Below are positions 1 to 10,100 of a stretch of DNA of 20,938 nt, one piece after another. The position numbers were made by a program, and so were the translations under genes. The stretch's first letter is position 1. Every line of letters begins with the position of its first letter. Under the pieces are notes generated by a model that was not told where the DNA came from, ran no database searches, and was given only the letters and a program-made list of their open reading frames with translations. The stretch spans positions 262,228 through 283,165 of the forward strand of contig NMRA01000133.1 in the NCBI GenBank assembly GCA_002633005.1, written 5' to 3'. The stretch comes from Phoronis australis (lineage: Eukaryota; Phoronida; Phoronidae).

Positions 1-85
1 TCCCACCACATTCACACCACATTCCCACCACATTCACACCACGTTCCCACCACAGTCACACCACATTCACACCACATTCACACCA
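1..85. repeat. 11-bp minisatellite
   Basis: About 7.5 head-to-tail copies of an 11-bp unit (CACCACATTCA or CACCACATTCC) run from position 4 to about 85, with single-base variants such as CACCACGTTCC and CACCACAGTCA. The array touches the left edge of the window, so its true length is unknown. No coding role is apparent. Confidence 0.9.
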
Positions 86-195
86 GTCACTACTCTTCAT
101 ACATCCAGGTAAGACTGAGCACGAGGAGACAAGAAACTTTGAACAGGATCAGAATTTGTGAGTGATCTACCATATCCGCTCGGGTAATTAACCTC

Positions 196-342
196 ATCTG
201 GATATTATCCCCATTTTTGTGCATAAGCCCACCTTCTAGGATATTAACCCACCCCCAATTTTTCTTTAACGTACCTGGTTGCTTAATCAGTCAACGTCCT
301 CCTCTCTCGCCTAATGTGGGCTTATGCGAAGCAGATCCAGAT
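196..342. repeat. Fold-back (MITE-like) element
   Basis: GCATAAGCCCAC at 221-232 is matched exactly by its reverse complement GTGGGCTTATGC at 316-327. Further out, ATCTGGAT at 196-203 pairs with ATCCAGAT at 335-342. The arms enclose a centre of about 83 bp, so the segment could fold into a large imperfect hairpin. This is the shape of a short non-autonomous DNA transposon. No target-site duplication was identified, and the family is not recognised. It ends about 25 bp before the GIY-YIG remnant. Confidence 0.5.
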
Positions 343-366
343 ATCGTGCATTCATTGCAACAATGA

Positions 367-627
367 GTCAGTGAGTTATACGAGCACATGGGTGTGTACA
401 AGAATATCTCATATAAGTCCACTATATTGTGTAAACTGATGTCACCTATCCCTTTGTTAAACAATAGCAATGTTGTTTATCAGGTTGAATGCGATAATTG
501 CAATGAATTCTATATCGGACTCACACAGAGATGTCTCTGTGACAGCTTGAGAGAACATCACACCTCAGACAAAAGTAACGTCTGTAGGCATTGTGTCTGT
601 AACACCAAGCTAATTCAGTCAGTATAA
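367..627 (+). mobile_element. GIY-YIG endonuclease remnant of a Penelope-like retroelement
   Basis: An open stretch after the stop at 364-366, with its first Met at 388, contains a recognisable GIY-YIG-type core: VVYQVECDNC, then FYIGLTQRCL, then SLREHHTSDKS. The pattern V-V-Y-x-V-x-C-x2-C-x3-Y-I-G-x-T-x-R-x-L-x4-R-E-H is typical of the C-terminal endonuclease domain of Penelope-like elements in invertebrate genomes. That domain makes the nick used for target-primed reverse transcription. The match fades after CRHC, and the frame stops at 625-627, before the rest of the domain. Where relatives usually have Arg in the LxxR helix, residue 53 (counting from Met at 388) is Ser. No reverse-transcriptase region is visible upstream. 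I read this as a 5'-truncated, decayed copy that makes no functional protein. A domesticated GIY-YIG gene exon is a less likely alternative. Confidence 0.6.
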
Positions 628-2267
628 TCTGTAAAGAGCCTGTAAATAAATTACTTTATGTTAAAGAGTCATTGGCCATTCAGGATCAGCATGCTTCTGG
701 TTCTCTGAAGAACATGCAGATCTCAGTGACCCTACAGCTATGGTGATGACCTGCTTACTATTTCCTGTCATTGTTGCTACACTTATTTCACTTCATGCAC
801 GATTGTCCATTTTTTGATCCTATTAGTACGTTCTTGGAGCTCCCAACGACAAGATCATGGGCGTACAGACCCAATGGATGCAGTATTTAGGGACTAACCC
901 TTGAACTGTTGCAGGTGTCTGTTGTACAAGGCAGCTACTGACAGCACCACTTAGGAATTTTTTTGTGAAGAGTACAATTTGCTAGTCTGTTCTGGAGATT
1001 GTTTGCTAATTAGAGTTTTCTTGCCCTGGCTTAATGGGGTCATGGACAGGTTTCAAGTGGACTCTGTGATAGCATTATCAATGTTTTTTAGAAAATGTTT
1101 TGTATGGATGCCTGATCTAGTTGATTTATTTGGTAAGTTACTTTTAGCTTAAAGCCCCTAAACCGCCTTCCATCATGAAAGCTGACTTTTTGATTTAGAC
1201 CAGTTGTCCAAATTGGTCTCAAATTGTTCGTTAGTCAAATTATGGGTGATTTCAGGGGTTTGAAGGAACTAACAGTTCGTTATTGCTTGAGACACGGCAT
1301 TACAAGTGTTATTCAGCAATCATGGTCTTGAGGAATAACGATATGTCAGCTGTTACAGTAGCAAACCCTGGAAATCCCTTTTCATTTGAGTAAGGAACAA
1401 GTTGAGTCCAATTTAACAGCAATACATGGTCTAAATCAAAAGTTTGCTTCTTAGACAGAATGTTGGTTTATGCATACTTTAACTTGAAACAGAGGCCATG
1501 AGTTTGCGGTCATCTAGAATTGCTATTACTTTTAAGAATATGTTAAATCAAACTCATTCGCAAAATGTCTGAATCCATCTCGATGAAGCACTTTGGCTGT
1601 GAGCAAGTATGTCACACAGAAACTGCACTGAGTTTAACTTCCTCATGTTCTTTAATTAGCAGACGTGTTATCTATTGAAACACTTGAGCTACCCTATGCT
1701 GTTGTAGAGATTTTAACATAACTGACATATGAGTTGTAGAGATAGGATTTATGTAAAGGGTCGGGATCATTTCCAACAGTAAAGCTTTGATATATTAGTG
1801 TCTGAGAATGAGTGCGACAAATTAGGATTTTCTGCTTCTGAGATAGAGCATCAATTCAATTTAATTGCTGTGTCCTTTTTTAACTCTGGTCTGAGCAGAG
1901 TGTCGAGGTAAACTGCGATGTTAACTGAACTGTTCATACCAGCTTCTGTAATAAACGTACATCGAAGTGAACAGTTGGTGATGCAGTTGTCATCGAAGTA
2001 ATTGTAAGGTGGCACTGATGCATGGCGTGCACGCTAAGATTTTTTTAATGTTACAATATGGGAACATTTACATTTACATTTCAAATTAGATTGGTGATTA
2101 TTCGAGCAAAAATGTGGCCATGAGACAGCTCTTTAATTGTTGACGATAACAAGCTACTGGTGGTAACTTCGATGGGACGGAAGTAATGACCGTTTGTACA
2201 GACTGCACCACAGCATCGGCACTCCGCTGTTTAATCCAACTGTTTGGTGCGAAGTTAGTTGGCGCTG
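628..2267. other. Non-coding stretch, no gene recognised
   Basis: AT-rich sequence with stops scattered in all frames and no recognisable protein segment. It could be intergenic or part of a long 5' intron of the downstream kinase gene. The sequence alone does not decide. Confidence 0.5.
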
Positions 2268-2294
2268 TTAACTTCGATCCAGGACCGAAGTTAA
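2268..2294. repeat. Near-perfect 27-bp palindrome
   Basis: TTAACTTCGATCC and GGACCGAAGTTAA flank a single A and pair as a 13-bp stem with one A/C mismatch. Related AACTTCGAT and GAAGTTA words occur just upstream at about 2164 and 2250, so this lies in a locally inverted-repeat-rich patch (about 2160-2295). It may be the core of a decayed mobile element. No protein binding site is claimed. Confidence 0.55.
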
Positions 2295-2629
2295 TCACTC
2301 ATACTGACCGCAACTCCCCAAAACAGCGAAGCGTCGACATTAGTATGAAAGGGACTTACATGTGACATTTAGGACTATTAAAACGCACTGGTTCATATGA
2401 ATTGAGGAGTATGGTTGTGACATTATTTTTAATGATGTAACTGGTTCTTAAAAGATGGTTTATAAGTGAAATTAATGTCAATGAGAGAATGCAAACAATA
2501 CAGTAATCATTGAAAGATAACATTTGTGGTCAATGCGCGAAGGAGTCTATGGGAAAAATCTTCATGATGTAGACAAATTTGAGAAGATCGCTGTTTGTGT
2601 GTTTTGAAGGGATAATTGGATTTCTGTAT

Positions 2630-2706
2630 TGGACCGCTGCTCTCATTGGTACAGTGGACTGATCTACACAGATGGTAGGTTCCAGGTCCAAACCCTGGTC
2701 TTGGCA
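2630..2706 (+). repeat. tRNA-derived SINE head or tRNA pseudogene
   Basis: CTCTCATTGGTACAGTGGAC resembles a degenerate A box and D arm. It is followed by a perfect T-arm shape: CCAGG (2682-2686), a 7-nt loop TCCAAAC, then CCTGG (2694-2698), with a B-box-like GGTCCAAACCC. The acceptor stem does not pair (the 3' strand TCTTGGC has no partner upstream), and the anticodon arm is poor. It is therefore not a working tRNA. A tRNA-derived SINE 5' region is the best reading, but no SINE tail or flanking duplication was identified. Confidence 0.45.
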
Positions 2707-4780
2707 TCAATATTTTCAGACTTGTGGTAACAAAGTTACGTGATATGACCACATATGATTGTAGGGTATAATCTACTGTATGCATGCAGAGAACCAGAGT
2801 CTGTGACATTTAGCAGGAAAAACACTGACGTAAGCTCTAAAAGCTCTTGATTTAAATGCGTTTGGATTCACCATCAACACACTTTCAACAATTCTAAGAA
2901 TTTAGATTTTAACATCAAGTACCCAGTATGTCTCTTGGTTTGAAAATGACACTGTCCGTCATGTGAAGTCATTGGCGTTGTCACATTTAGGATGATAGGA
3001 TGATGTTCTCTTGACGGACAGTATGCTGACATTTGAAGGAACTCTGCCGACAGAGTTTCACATTGTGGAGTTTCACTCTGTTGGTGTAAACACATTTCCT
3101 GTAGTTCTTGGAAATGTTAATTAGCCTCTAACTTTCGGTAGTTTAGTGTGAGAAATGTGAGAATGCTATACATAGTCATAAATCGCAGTGTCAGCGCTTG
3201 GGGGGATTAAGTAGCTAATGAGCTATAGACTATGAATTTGACTGTCAACTTTGTCAACAACAATAAAGATTAAAAATGTTTAACTTAGCCTTTTACAAGC
3301 TTGGTTTGTGCAGTGTGTATATCATAAAACAACATTTGATGAAGTTTTTTTACATGCACTTTGTAAAGTAGAAAAATGACAATTTTGGCTATTATTTTTG
3401 TCTGATACAAGTGGATAAATACCGTTTATTTGATCATTTTGGCCCATGCAGCTGTATCGATATTGCGCCTATATTCAGAATTATAGTAGGCACATGTATC
3501 TGTACATGAAGCGCTAAAGTAAAACCGATGAGCAAAGTTATATTAAAATGTTATGTGAATTAAGGCCGATTTTTTCATGACAAATGGTAGATGTTGAATT
3601 GTATTCAATTTAACAGTATGCAAAACTCGTTAAATGCTCAACACTTGTCGATGTTGACTGTCTTTATTCCATTCCGTATCCTCGGAACAAAGTTCGAATA
3701 TTCAACAGAACATTGGAAAAATAACCGGCCAAGAGACATCTTGATTGAAAAAGACACACCATATTTCGAAACACACTAGTTTCATTCTCAGGATGAAACA
3801 GTATTAATGAAAAATATTGAGAATGGACAGAAATACAAATGACACCACGTTTAATGCGTACACCAATGCTGAGTCACTTCCACATTATCATTGAAGATTA
3901 GGCACATGGGTCTACACGTGAAACAATTCAGTTAAAAAAAATCTTTTGAAAAAGTTGTTTTGAATATCAGCTCCCCTGTGGTGCACCACCATAAGCGGTG
4001 CAGCACTGAAAAATATGGGGATGCTATAGCCCCCAGGCCCCTATGGTGCGCCGCCCATGATATAACCTGAAACCAGAAATGCAACCACTTTTGTGAAGTT
4101 TAGTAAGAACACACACTCACTTCCTTTATTTATTGAAAATGCCTTTTACCTTGTTTTGACATACATGGGACAACAGAGAGTGATAATAAGGACTTAGCCT
4201 AAGGCCCATTTCTTTAATACTGCATTTTTTCCATGACGTCCTACCACCTTTTGAACACAATGTGTATCTCATTCATGGTTTCTTAATGGAAATGAATACC
4301 CACAATGCAAACCTGTTTCTGGCGAGTTAACGTCAATTTCTATTGTTCTGTGGATATACTTCTTTTTGTTAAGAACACAGTGAAATTTGTCCGAGAGAAT
4401 GCTGTTTTGTCTCTCAGCAATGCCTTCTGTTTGCGTAGTAATTCAAACAAATATTACACATTTTTTGAAAATTTTCACAATTTCTTTTCAAAGAAAGTTT
4501 CAGTAATTTGTTGATAATGCTAGTGATGAATGCGCAAAAATAGTTCTAATTTGAAGTTTAAATTACATTTAATTCAATCTAATTTCTTTAATTTATTTTA
4601 ACAAAATATCAAACGAAAAAATAAAAGGTAACAAGACGATAGCGAGTATAGAGGAGTGGAGTAGAATATTTGATTTTGAATTGCCCTTGAGCTAAAGGAT
4701 TCAAATTTTGTATCAATCGTGTGTGGATTTCATCGTCTGTAGATTAATAAAGTCTTAACTAGGCAGTTTACCAGTAGTCG
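2707..4780. other. Non-coding stretch, no gene recognised
   Basis: No convincing coding sequence on either strand. The only structure I can point to is an imperfect direct repeat of a GC-rich word at 3973-3994 and 4038-4060 (CCCCTRTGGTGC followed by RCCRCC), with a palindromic GGTGCACC in the first copy. The rest is AT-rich spacer or intron. Confidence 0.5.
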
Positions 4781-4860
4781 TAACTTGCCTGCATTTTGAG
4801 AACCAGTTTTCTCCACTGAATAACAGGCATCAAACTGGTTCTTAAAATGTGGTCCTGTTA
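4781..4860 (+). repeat. 80-bp fold-back element, copy A
   Basis: The segment begins TAAC and ends GTTA. Its arms ATTTTGAGAACCAGTTT (4793-4809) and AAACTGGTTCTTAAAAT (4832-4848) are reverse complements except for one base, around a centre of about 22 bp. A second copy lies in reverse orientation at 16378-16460 in intron 4 of the kinase gene, and a half-match (ACTGGTTCTTAAAA) occurs near 2440. A repeated, hairpin-forming unit of this size fits a very small MITE. It has no coding capacity. Confidence 0.7.
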
Positions 4861-6903
4861 TGTCAAGACTATTGCCAGTTTAGCCAGTGTTTTTACTGAT
4901 GACAATTTTCAATCCATTATCACAACTCCCACACCTTGCAATCCCACGTTGTCAGAGCCGTTCTGTTCACCGTGTTGATAGGACTCATTGTTGTCAGGTG
5001 CTAAAAAATGCTAATTGACCAATCTGCGATGATGCGTGTTTGACAAACACAGCACAGCCTGTATGGACACTGAGGTCAGATATTTTTGTTCTTTGTATTG
5101 ATGTATTTTGTTATTTTTCAGTGGGAAATGTGAGTCTTATGATATTGTTTTTGTGAGATAGGGTTTACTTTGTGTGACGTAAGTTCTGAAATGTCAATGT
5201 GGAAAAAGCTTGACCGAGTTAGGAGCGGGAGTTCTCCACTTATTTTGGTCAAAAATAATTGCCAAAACTGTTATTTTCCAAATCCAATTACTTAGCTGCA
5301 AATATTGTTTTATGTCATCTTCACTGTTAAAAGCATGCTGGTAATAGACTAATTTTTTTAGTCTCTATTTTTGTGACGAAATTTGACAAAAAAGAATTTC
5401 ACTCGCTAGCCATATGTTCTAAATATGTCAGAATTACCACGAAGGCAGAAATTTTTGTGTAAAAAAGCTCCACGGAATGAAGTACACCTTGTTCATGAGA
5501 GAATGTTATATGTTCAAAGAATTTATGACATAGTCTCTGTAGTAGTAGCTGGTAATGCGTTTTATAAGATTATTTTGAGTTTCTTACTAAATGTGAAAAA
5601 CTACATAGGTGATCGTGCCAGGTACTTTAACACCGATGTGGACTTTTGAATGTTTATGAAGTGAAGGTTTCGTTTTCTCAAATGAAATAGTTCTGAAATA
5701 AGTCACTAGTCTTTCAGTTTCTGTAATGGAAGATCTGAGCCTAAATTTAGAAAATTATACTCCCGGGGGGTTCTCTCATAGTCTATAGTATATGATGGTA
5801 TGTGGTGCTCAGAAAAGGGGAAGAAAAGTAAGGGAATAGTTTAAATTCTGCTCTTCAAGAATCTTTACGAAATGGTTGGGCTTATGGAATTAAAGGGGAT
5901 AGTGTTTCATAAACAAAACCTCGACTAAAGGATGTTTTTTCATGGAAGCTTCCTGCTGACAGCCCTTCTTTTTGAGTCCACTCTCTAAATGGTTTCTTAT
6001 CGTAATTTTCCATTTTCCTGCCCATCAAAAATGTGTTTGAGTACCGCCCGGGGTTTTCTATATGTGAAAGATTTCAGACAAAGCTCGACTACAGTTGTGG
6101 TCCATGGATAAAGGGGTAGAATTGTTTACTGTCTTCTGTCTCATAGCAGGATATGACCGTTGTCAACACTGTTCCTCAGTCCTTGCCTCTCTGAGTATAC
6201 TGTTGTTTTCTTGTGCATTGCCACAGATGCACGCAGTGATTGTTGTAGTTTTCTCCCTCGTATTACATAGTTATCTCCCTTGTATTACTGTACATACCGG
6301 TATATTCAATCTTGGTGCTGCACCATGTTTGTAATGGTCAGAGCCATGTTTGGAAACCTTTAGTTATGCTTGAAAAGCTCTGACCCATACTCAAAATCTT
6401 TATTCTTGTTTAAAAAGCTCGTGTATGTCAGCTTTACAAGGCAAATGATTGAAATAGAGTTGTCAAGTGGTACATTTTTCTTTTGCTGTAAAAATGACGG
6501 TGACATACTCGGAAATGGGAAATAATGCGTAACTATAGTTACTGTTTCTGTGGATTAGTTGAGAAGAAGATAAGAATGTGGATATAAACGCTAAGTTTGC
6601 AAGTGTTTGAATTTGAGCTCGGAGTGAGTATTGCATTGGAAAAACGTTTTATTGACCAAGCCGACAATTTCATTATAATAAGATCGTTGTATTGATAATA
6701 GGAGTGCTTTTACACCATCTACTCTAGCGCCATCTTATGACAAAACATATAGCATGCTGCTGCTATACCAGAGAATGGTTAGTGTTATGAGTGCAAAGTC
6801 ATTTTTGTTTCGACAATTGACCTAAATGTTTTGTCAGTGTGCATTCACTTAAGATGAACACTTTATTCCGTAAGTTTACATGCATGTTTTCTTTTAATTA
6901 CAG
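4861..6903. other. Region upstream of the kinase start exon, no gene recognised
   Basis: AT-rich with no protein homology that I recognise. AGTTCTCCACTTATTTTG at 5230-5247 recurs exactly at 17406-17423, which marks a dispersed repeat. A short hairpin, AGACTAA with TTAGTCT, lies at about 5347-5365. If the acceptor at 6902-6903 is used, at least the 3' part is intron and the promoter lies further upstream. I could not identify a TATA box or initiator with confidence. Confidence 0.45.
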
Positions 6904-7050
6904 TTGCAGTTACAAGATGCTACCCAGACCTGTTTTCATGTTAGCTTGAAGTGCTGGAATGAGTGTGTTGATGTAACAACTGTACATTGGCTTCAAGGAT
7001 TCGTGTGAGACACATGTAATGTAGAGAGTGATCAGAATCGTCTTCTAAAT
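6904..7050 (+). other. Probable 5' UTR part of the Tec-family start exon
   Basis: A pyrimidine-rich tract ending CTTTTAATTACAG places a strong splice acceptor at 6902-6903, so this exon probably starts at 6904 and is joined to an unseen upstream non-coding exon. An in-frame TGA at 7006-7008 blocks extension of the protein upstream of the ATG at 7051. The leader has short upstream ORFs, one of which (ATGCTACCC onward) runs 10 codons to TGA. These could lower translation of the main frame. The exon boundary is inferred from splice signals only. Confidence 0.5.
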
Positions 7051-7194
7051 ATGAGTGGTGAGGAACGAGAGTTGAAGAAGGAACTCATGGTGAAGCGGGC
7101 TCAGATGAAAAGTACGTGGACATCGGACAATTATAAAACCCGCTGGTTCGTGCTCACTCCTTCTGCGTTGCGGTATTATGATGGATCGCTCGAG
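7051..7194 (+). CDS. Tec-family exon with start codon (PH domain, N-terminal strands)
   Basis: 48 codons, Met1 to Glu48, ending in phase 0 at the donor GAG|GTACGT. The ATG has A at -3 (AATATG), a good context, and an in-frame stop lies 42 bp upstream at 7006-7008. The peptide contains ELKKELMVKRAQMK, NYKTRWFVLTPSALRYYDG, matching the first PH beta strands of Tec kinases, including the basic residues of the inositol-phosphate pocket (Lys15, Arg16, Arg31). An antisense open frame over this exon (7045-7254) is a shadow. Confidence 0.9.
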
Positions 7195-10100
7195 GTACGT
7201 GACACAAGCTAGTCCCACTGGTCGATGTACAATGTCGTAAGAGAGACCTGTCACAGCTTTTCAAAGTAAAAGCGTCTCTGCAAGCCTTAAAGTGGCATGT
7301 TGTCACTGTTGTGTTCTTCCTTTTGTCATGTCAGGAGTGCCCCCTCTAAATCTGTCTATCAATCTGCCTATCAGTGAGTTATCCTCATGTTAGCTGTAAA
7401 TGCTACACTTTTGGTCATCAGTCATGATATGAATGTGATGAGAAGTTTGGTAAAATCCATGAAAGTGCATATAGTTTAGTATTTTAGATACATAGCAAGA
7501 TTTCTCTCTACCTTGTCAAGAACTTGTCCCGGGGGGGGGGGTTTGTTATCACTTGTCTCTTGTCTATAAAACTTTGAAACATTCTTACATCGTTACCTAT
7601 TGTTTAATCATGGCAACATACTTGCCTATTTATTGCTCACTAATAAAGCCCTTTTATGATAACACTGGGACCAGGATGTATGCCTAGTGATAAAGTATGT
7701 CCTATTCTTGTATCCTGAACATTTTGTCACTTTCTTTGCCTTAGGGTCTAGATATTCAATTCCTTCTTAATAAATAATGACCTTGTTTTTGCCCCATGTC
7801 AGATGAAAGTTTCCTGGGTAGTGCCAAGTGTCGCTTTTCCATAAGGGACTTCACAGTTCATGAAGTCATAGAAAATAGCCAGTGAGGCAATGTTTTCATG
7901 CAGCCCCATAGTATTGAGCATCGAGATGAATGGTCGTGTGTTTTTGATTGGTATTCTTGAGTGTGGGACAGCCAGTATTTCCTGTTTCTTAAATTTGGTA
8001 CAAAATAACAAAATTTTCACTGTCCCAAATGGGAGAACTGTTACTGTGGTATGGTGAAAACTCTTCATTTTTAGGACAAAAATTTCCATATTTCTATTTT
8101 TCATAGGCTTACCACATTGTTACAAATGCTCCACATTTTACCAAATGTTCGGTAATAGCTATGCTATGCTAAAAGCAAAGTAAAATGTCCTGAAAAGTTG
8201 TTTTTCCTGCGAAATTTGAAAACATGAAATTTCGCCTGTCTGCCACATTGTGTTTCAAACTCAAGAATTTTTACCCTAATCATTGTTATCCTATGAATAA
8301 CGTCTAACATTTTGTACAATCAAGCCGTGATTTTCATTGCCCCAAATTCTAAACCCCAGTAAATCTCCATGTAAAATTTACGAACACAGACAAATGAGCT
8401 CAATGGATATCCTTTTACTAAACTGTCAGCACTATTTGACCAGTGTTAGTAATTCATGCTATTTCCTGTAGTCATTTCTCACACATCTAGGTGTGTGCCA
8501 TATATTACTTGTCCCTGATTCAAAGCAGTCACTGAGATCAAATTTATGAAAATAAAAAGTGAAACTTGAACCAAGCTTACTTTGGAAGTGATGATAATTA
8601 GGCTGACCCTGGATATGGTAGGGCCAACTTTTAACCCCAAACCTTTGACGATTGAAGTCTTACCACGGCTTGTTTCCTTGTCAAATCTTGTACCCAATCA
8701 ACGTGTGGGAAAATAATAAATTATATCATAAGAAGATGAAAATCCACTAAGATTTTGAATTTTTTGATTTTTGTTGGCAACAGTTGGTTGGGACTCGGCT
8801 CCCTAAATTGCCGAATATGTATTTTCATTTGCCAGTAAACTGTTGTTGACGAAAATATTCACAAACATTTAGGACTACCCTATTCAAAACCCATAGAGGG
8901 TATTTAGCCAGCTCCATAAACCCTAAATGTTAAGGTTATGTTAGATCTTATGGAGGAATGCTAATTCAAAGTCAATTACCAGAAAAACTAGGCCGTGTCA
9001 ACTGTAAAAGTATATTTTCTGAAAGAGGAAGGATCAGGGATTATTAAAATACTCTTTTTACTTACGTGTCATAGTTATTATAAGGTGGACACCTTTTTAA
9101 GTCAAATTTTCAGTTTTAACAAAGGTATATTCGTAGCACAAATTCTCAGTAGTTGATTTTAATGAAGAAGCCTGGCGTTAAAAGTTTCAGACATGCTTCA
9201 GACCAGTTCTGTATTAGAGGGAGAACTTTGGTGATTATAAATTACTTGCTAAAACTATGATAATAAACAGAAAAAAAATCGCCTTTGCTGATTGTCTGCT
9301 TCAAGGTCGTGTCATGTTATTGTAGGTTATGGCAGGCTCAGTTAGCATCCGACTGGAGACCTAGTGTTTATTTCCTCATACCTATCCTCTCTTTGTACCG
9401 ACATTGAATAAAGGTTTCTGCACTGTTTATGATTGCCAGTTTGACACAGTAACCTATTTCTGCACTTGCATAGATTTAATTTTTGAATTGTTATACTAAT
9501 TGATGTTCCTTGTTATTTTTTGACATCTGACACTGTGAGTCAATCAATTAACATTCTTTGTGAATTTGACCACGGTTCCCAATCTGGTCACAGTAAGTTT
9601 AAGATTTTCGAAGTACTTTCAAAAGCTATTAATCTGATTACTGTCTACTGTCTACTTATCAACTTTTGTGTCTTCATTGCTGTGTGACTGGTAGCCCTTA
9701 AAGTGCTGACCTTGGATAATAAATAATGAGTGCCTACCTAAAGTTTAATTGCTCGCTTCAGTCTCGTCACTCATTGAATTCTTTCCAATGTTAGTTACGG
9801 AGAAGGAGCTGAGTGGTCGTGAAACATTCAAAGATGATGAGCTCTTCATTAGATTGTTAACATAAATATTGGGGTGAAGAAAGTCAATGTCATTTATCGA
9901 CTCGGTAGTTTGTTCTTTATTGGTCATAAATATGGAAAAGGAAATTTCGGAATGTGACTTGGCATGAATTCCACAAACCGCCTACAGTACTTCAGTACAT
10001 GCCCTGTCTGTGTTAATGCCCATTGCACTGAAATTGGGGCACCTAAGTGGACGTTAACCCCAGCATCGGTGTTTATAAGCGAATTTTCTAAGACGTCAGG

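Noticed and set aside
1-85. CRISPR-like array
   Set aside because: The 11-bp units are directly adjacent with no spacers, and the DNA is eukaryotic. It is a minisatellite.
2630-2706. Functional tRNA gene
   Set aside because: The acceptor stem does not pair and the anticodon arm is poor. Only the T arm is intact.
5425-5649. 74-codon + strand frame
   Set aside because: No domain similarity, AT-driven composition, and no neighbouring exon signals.
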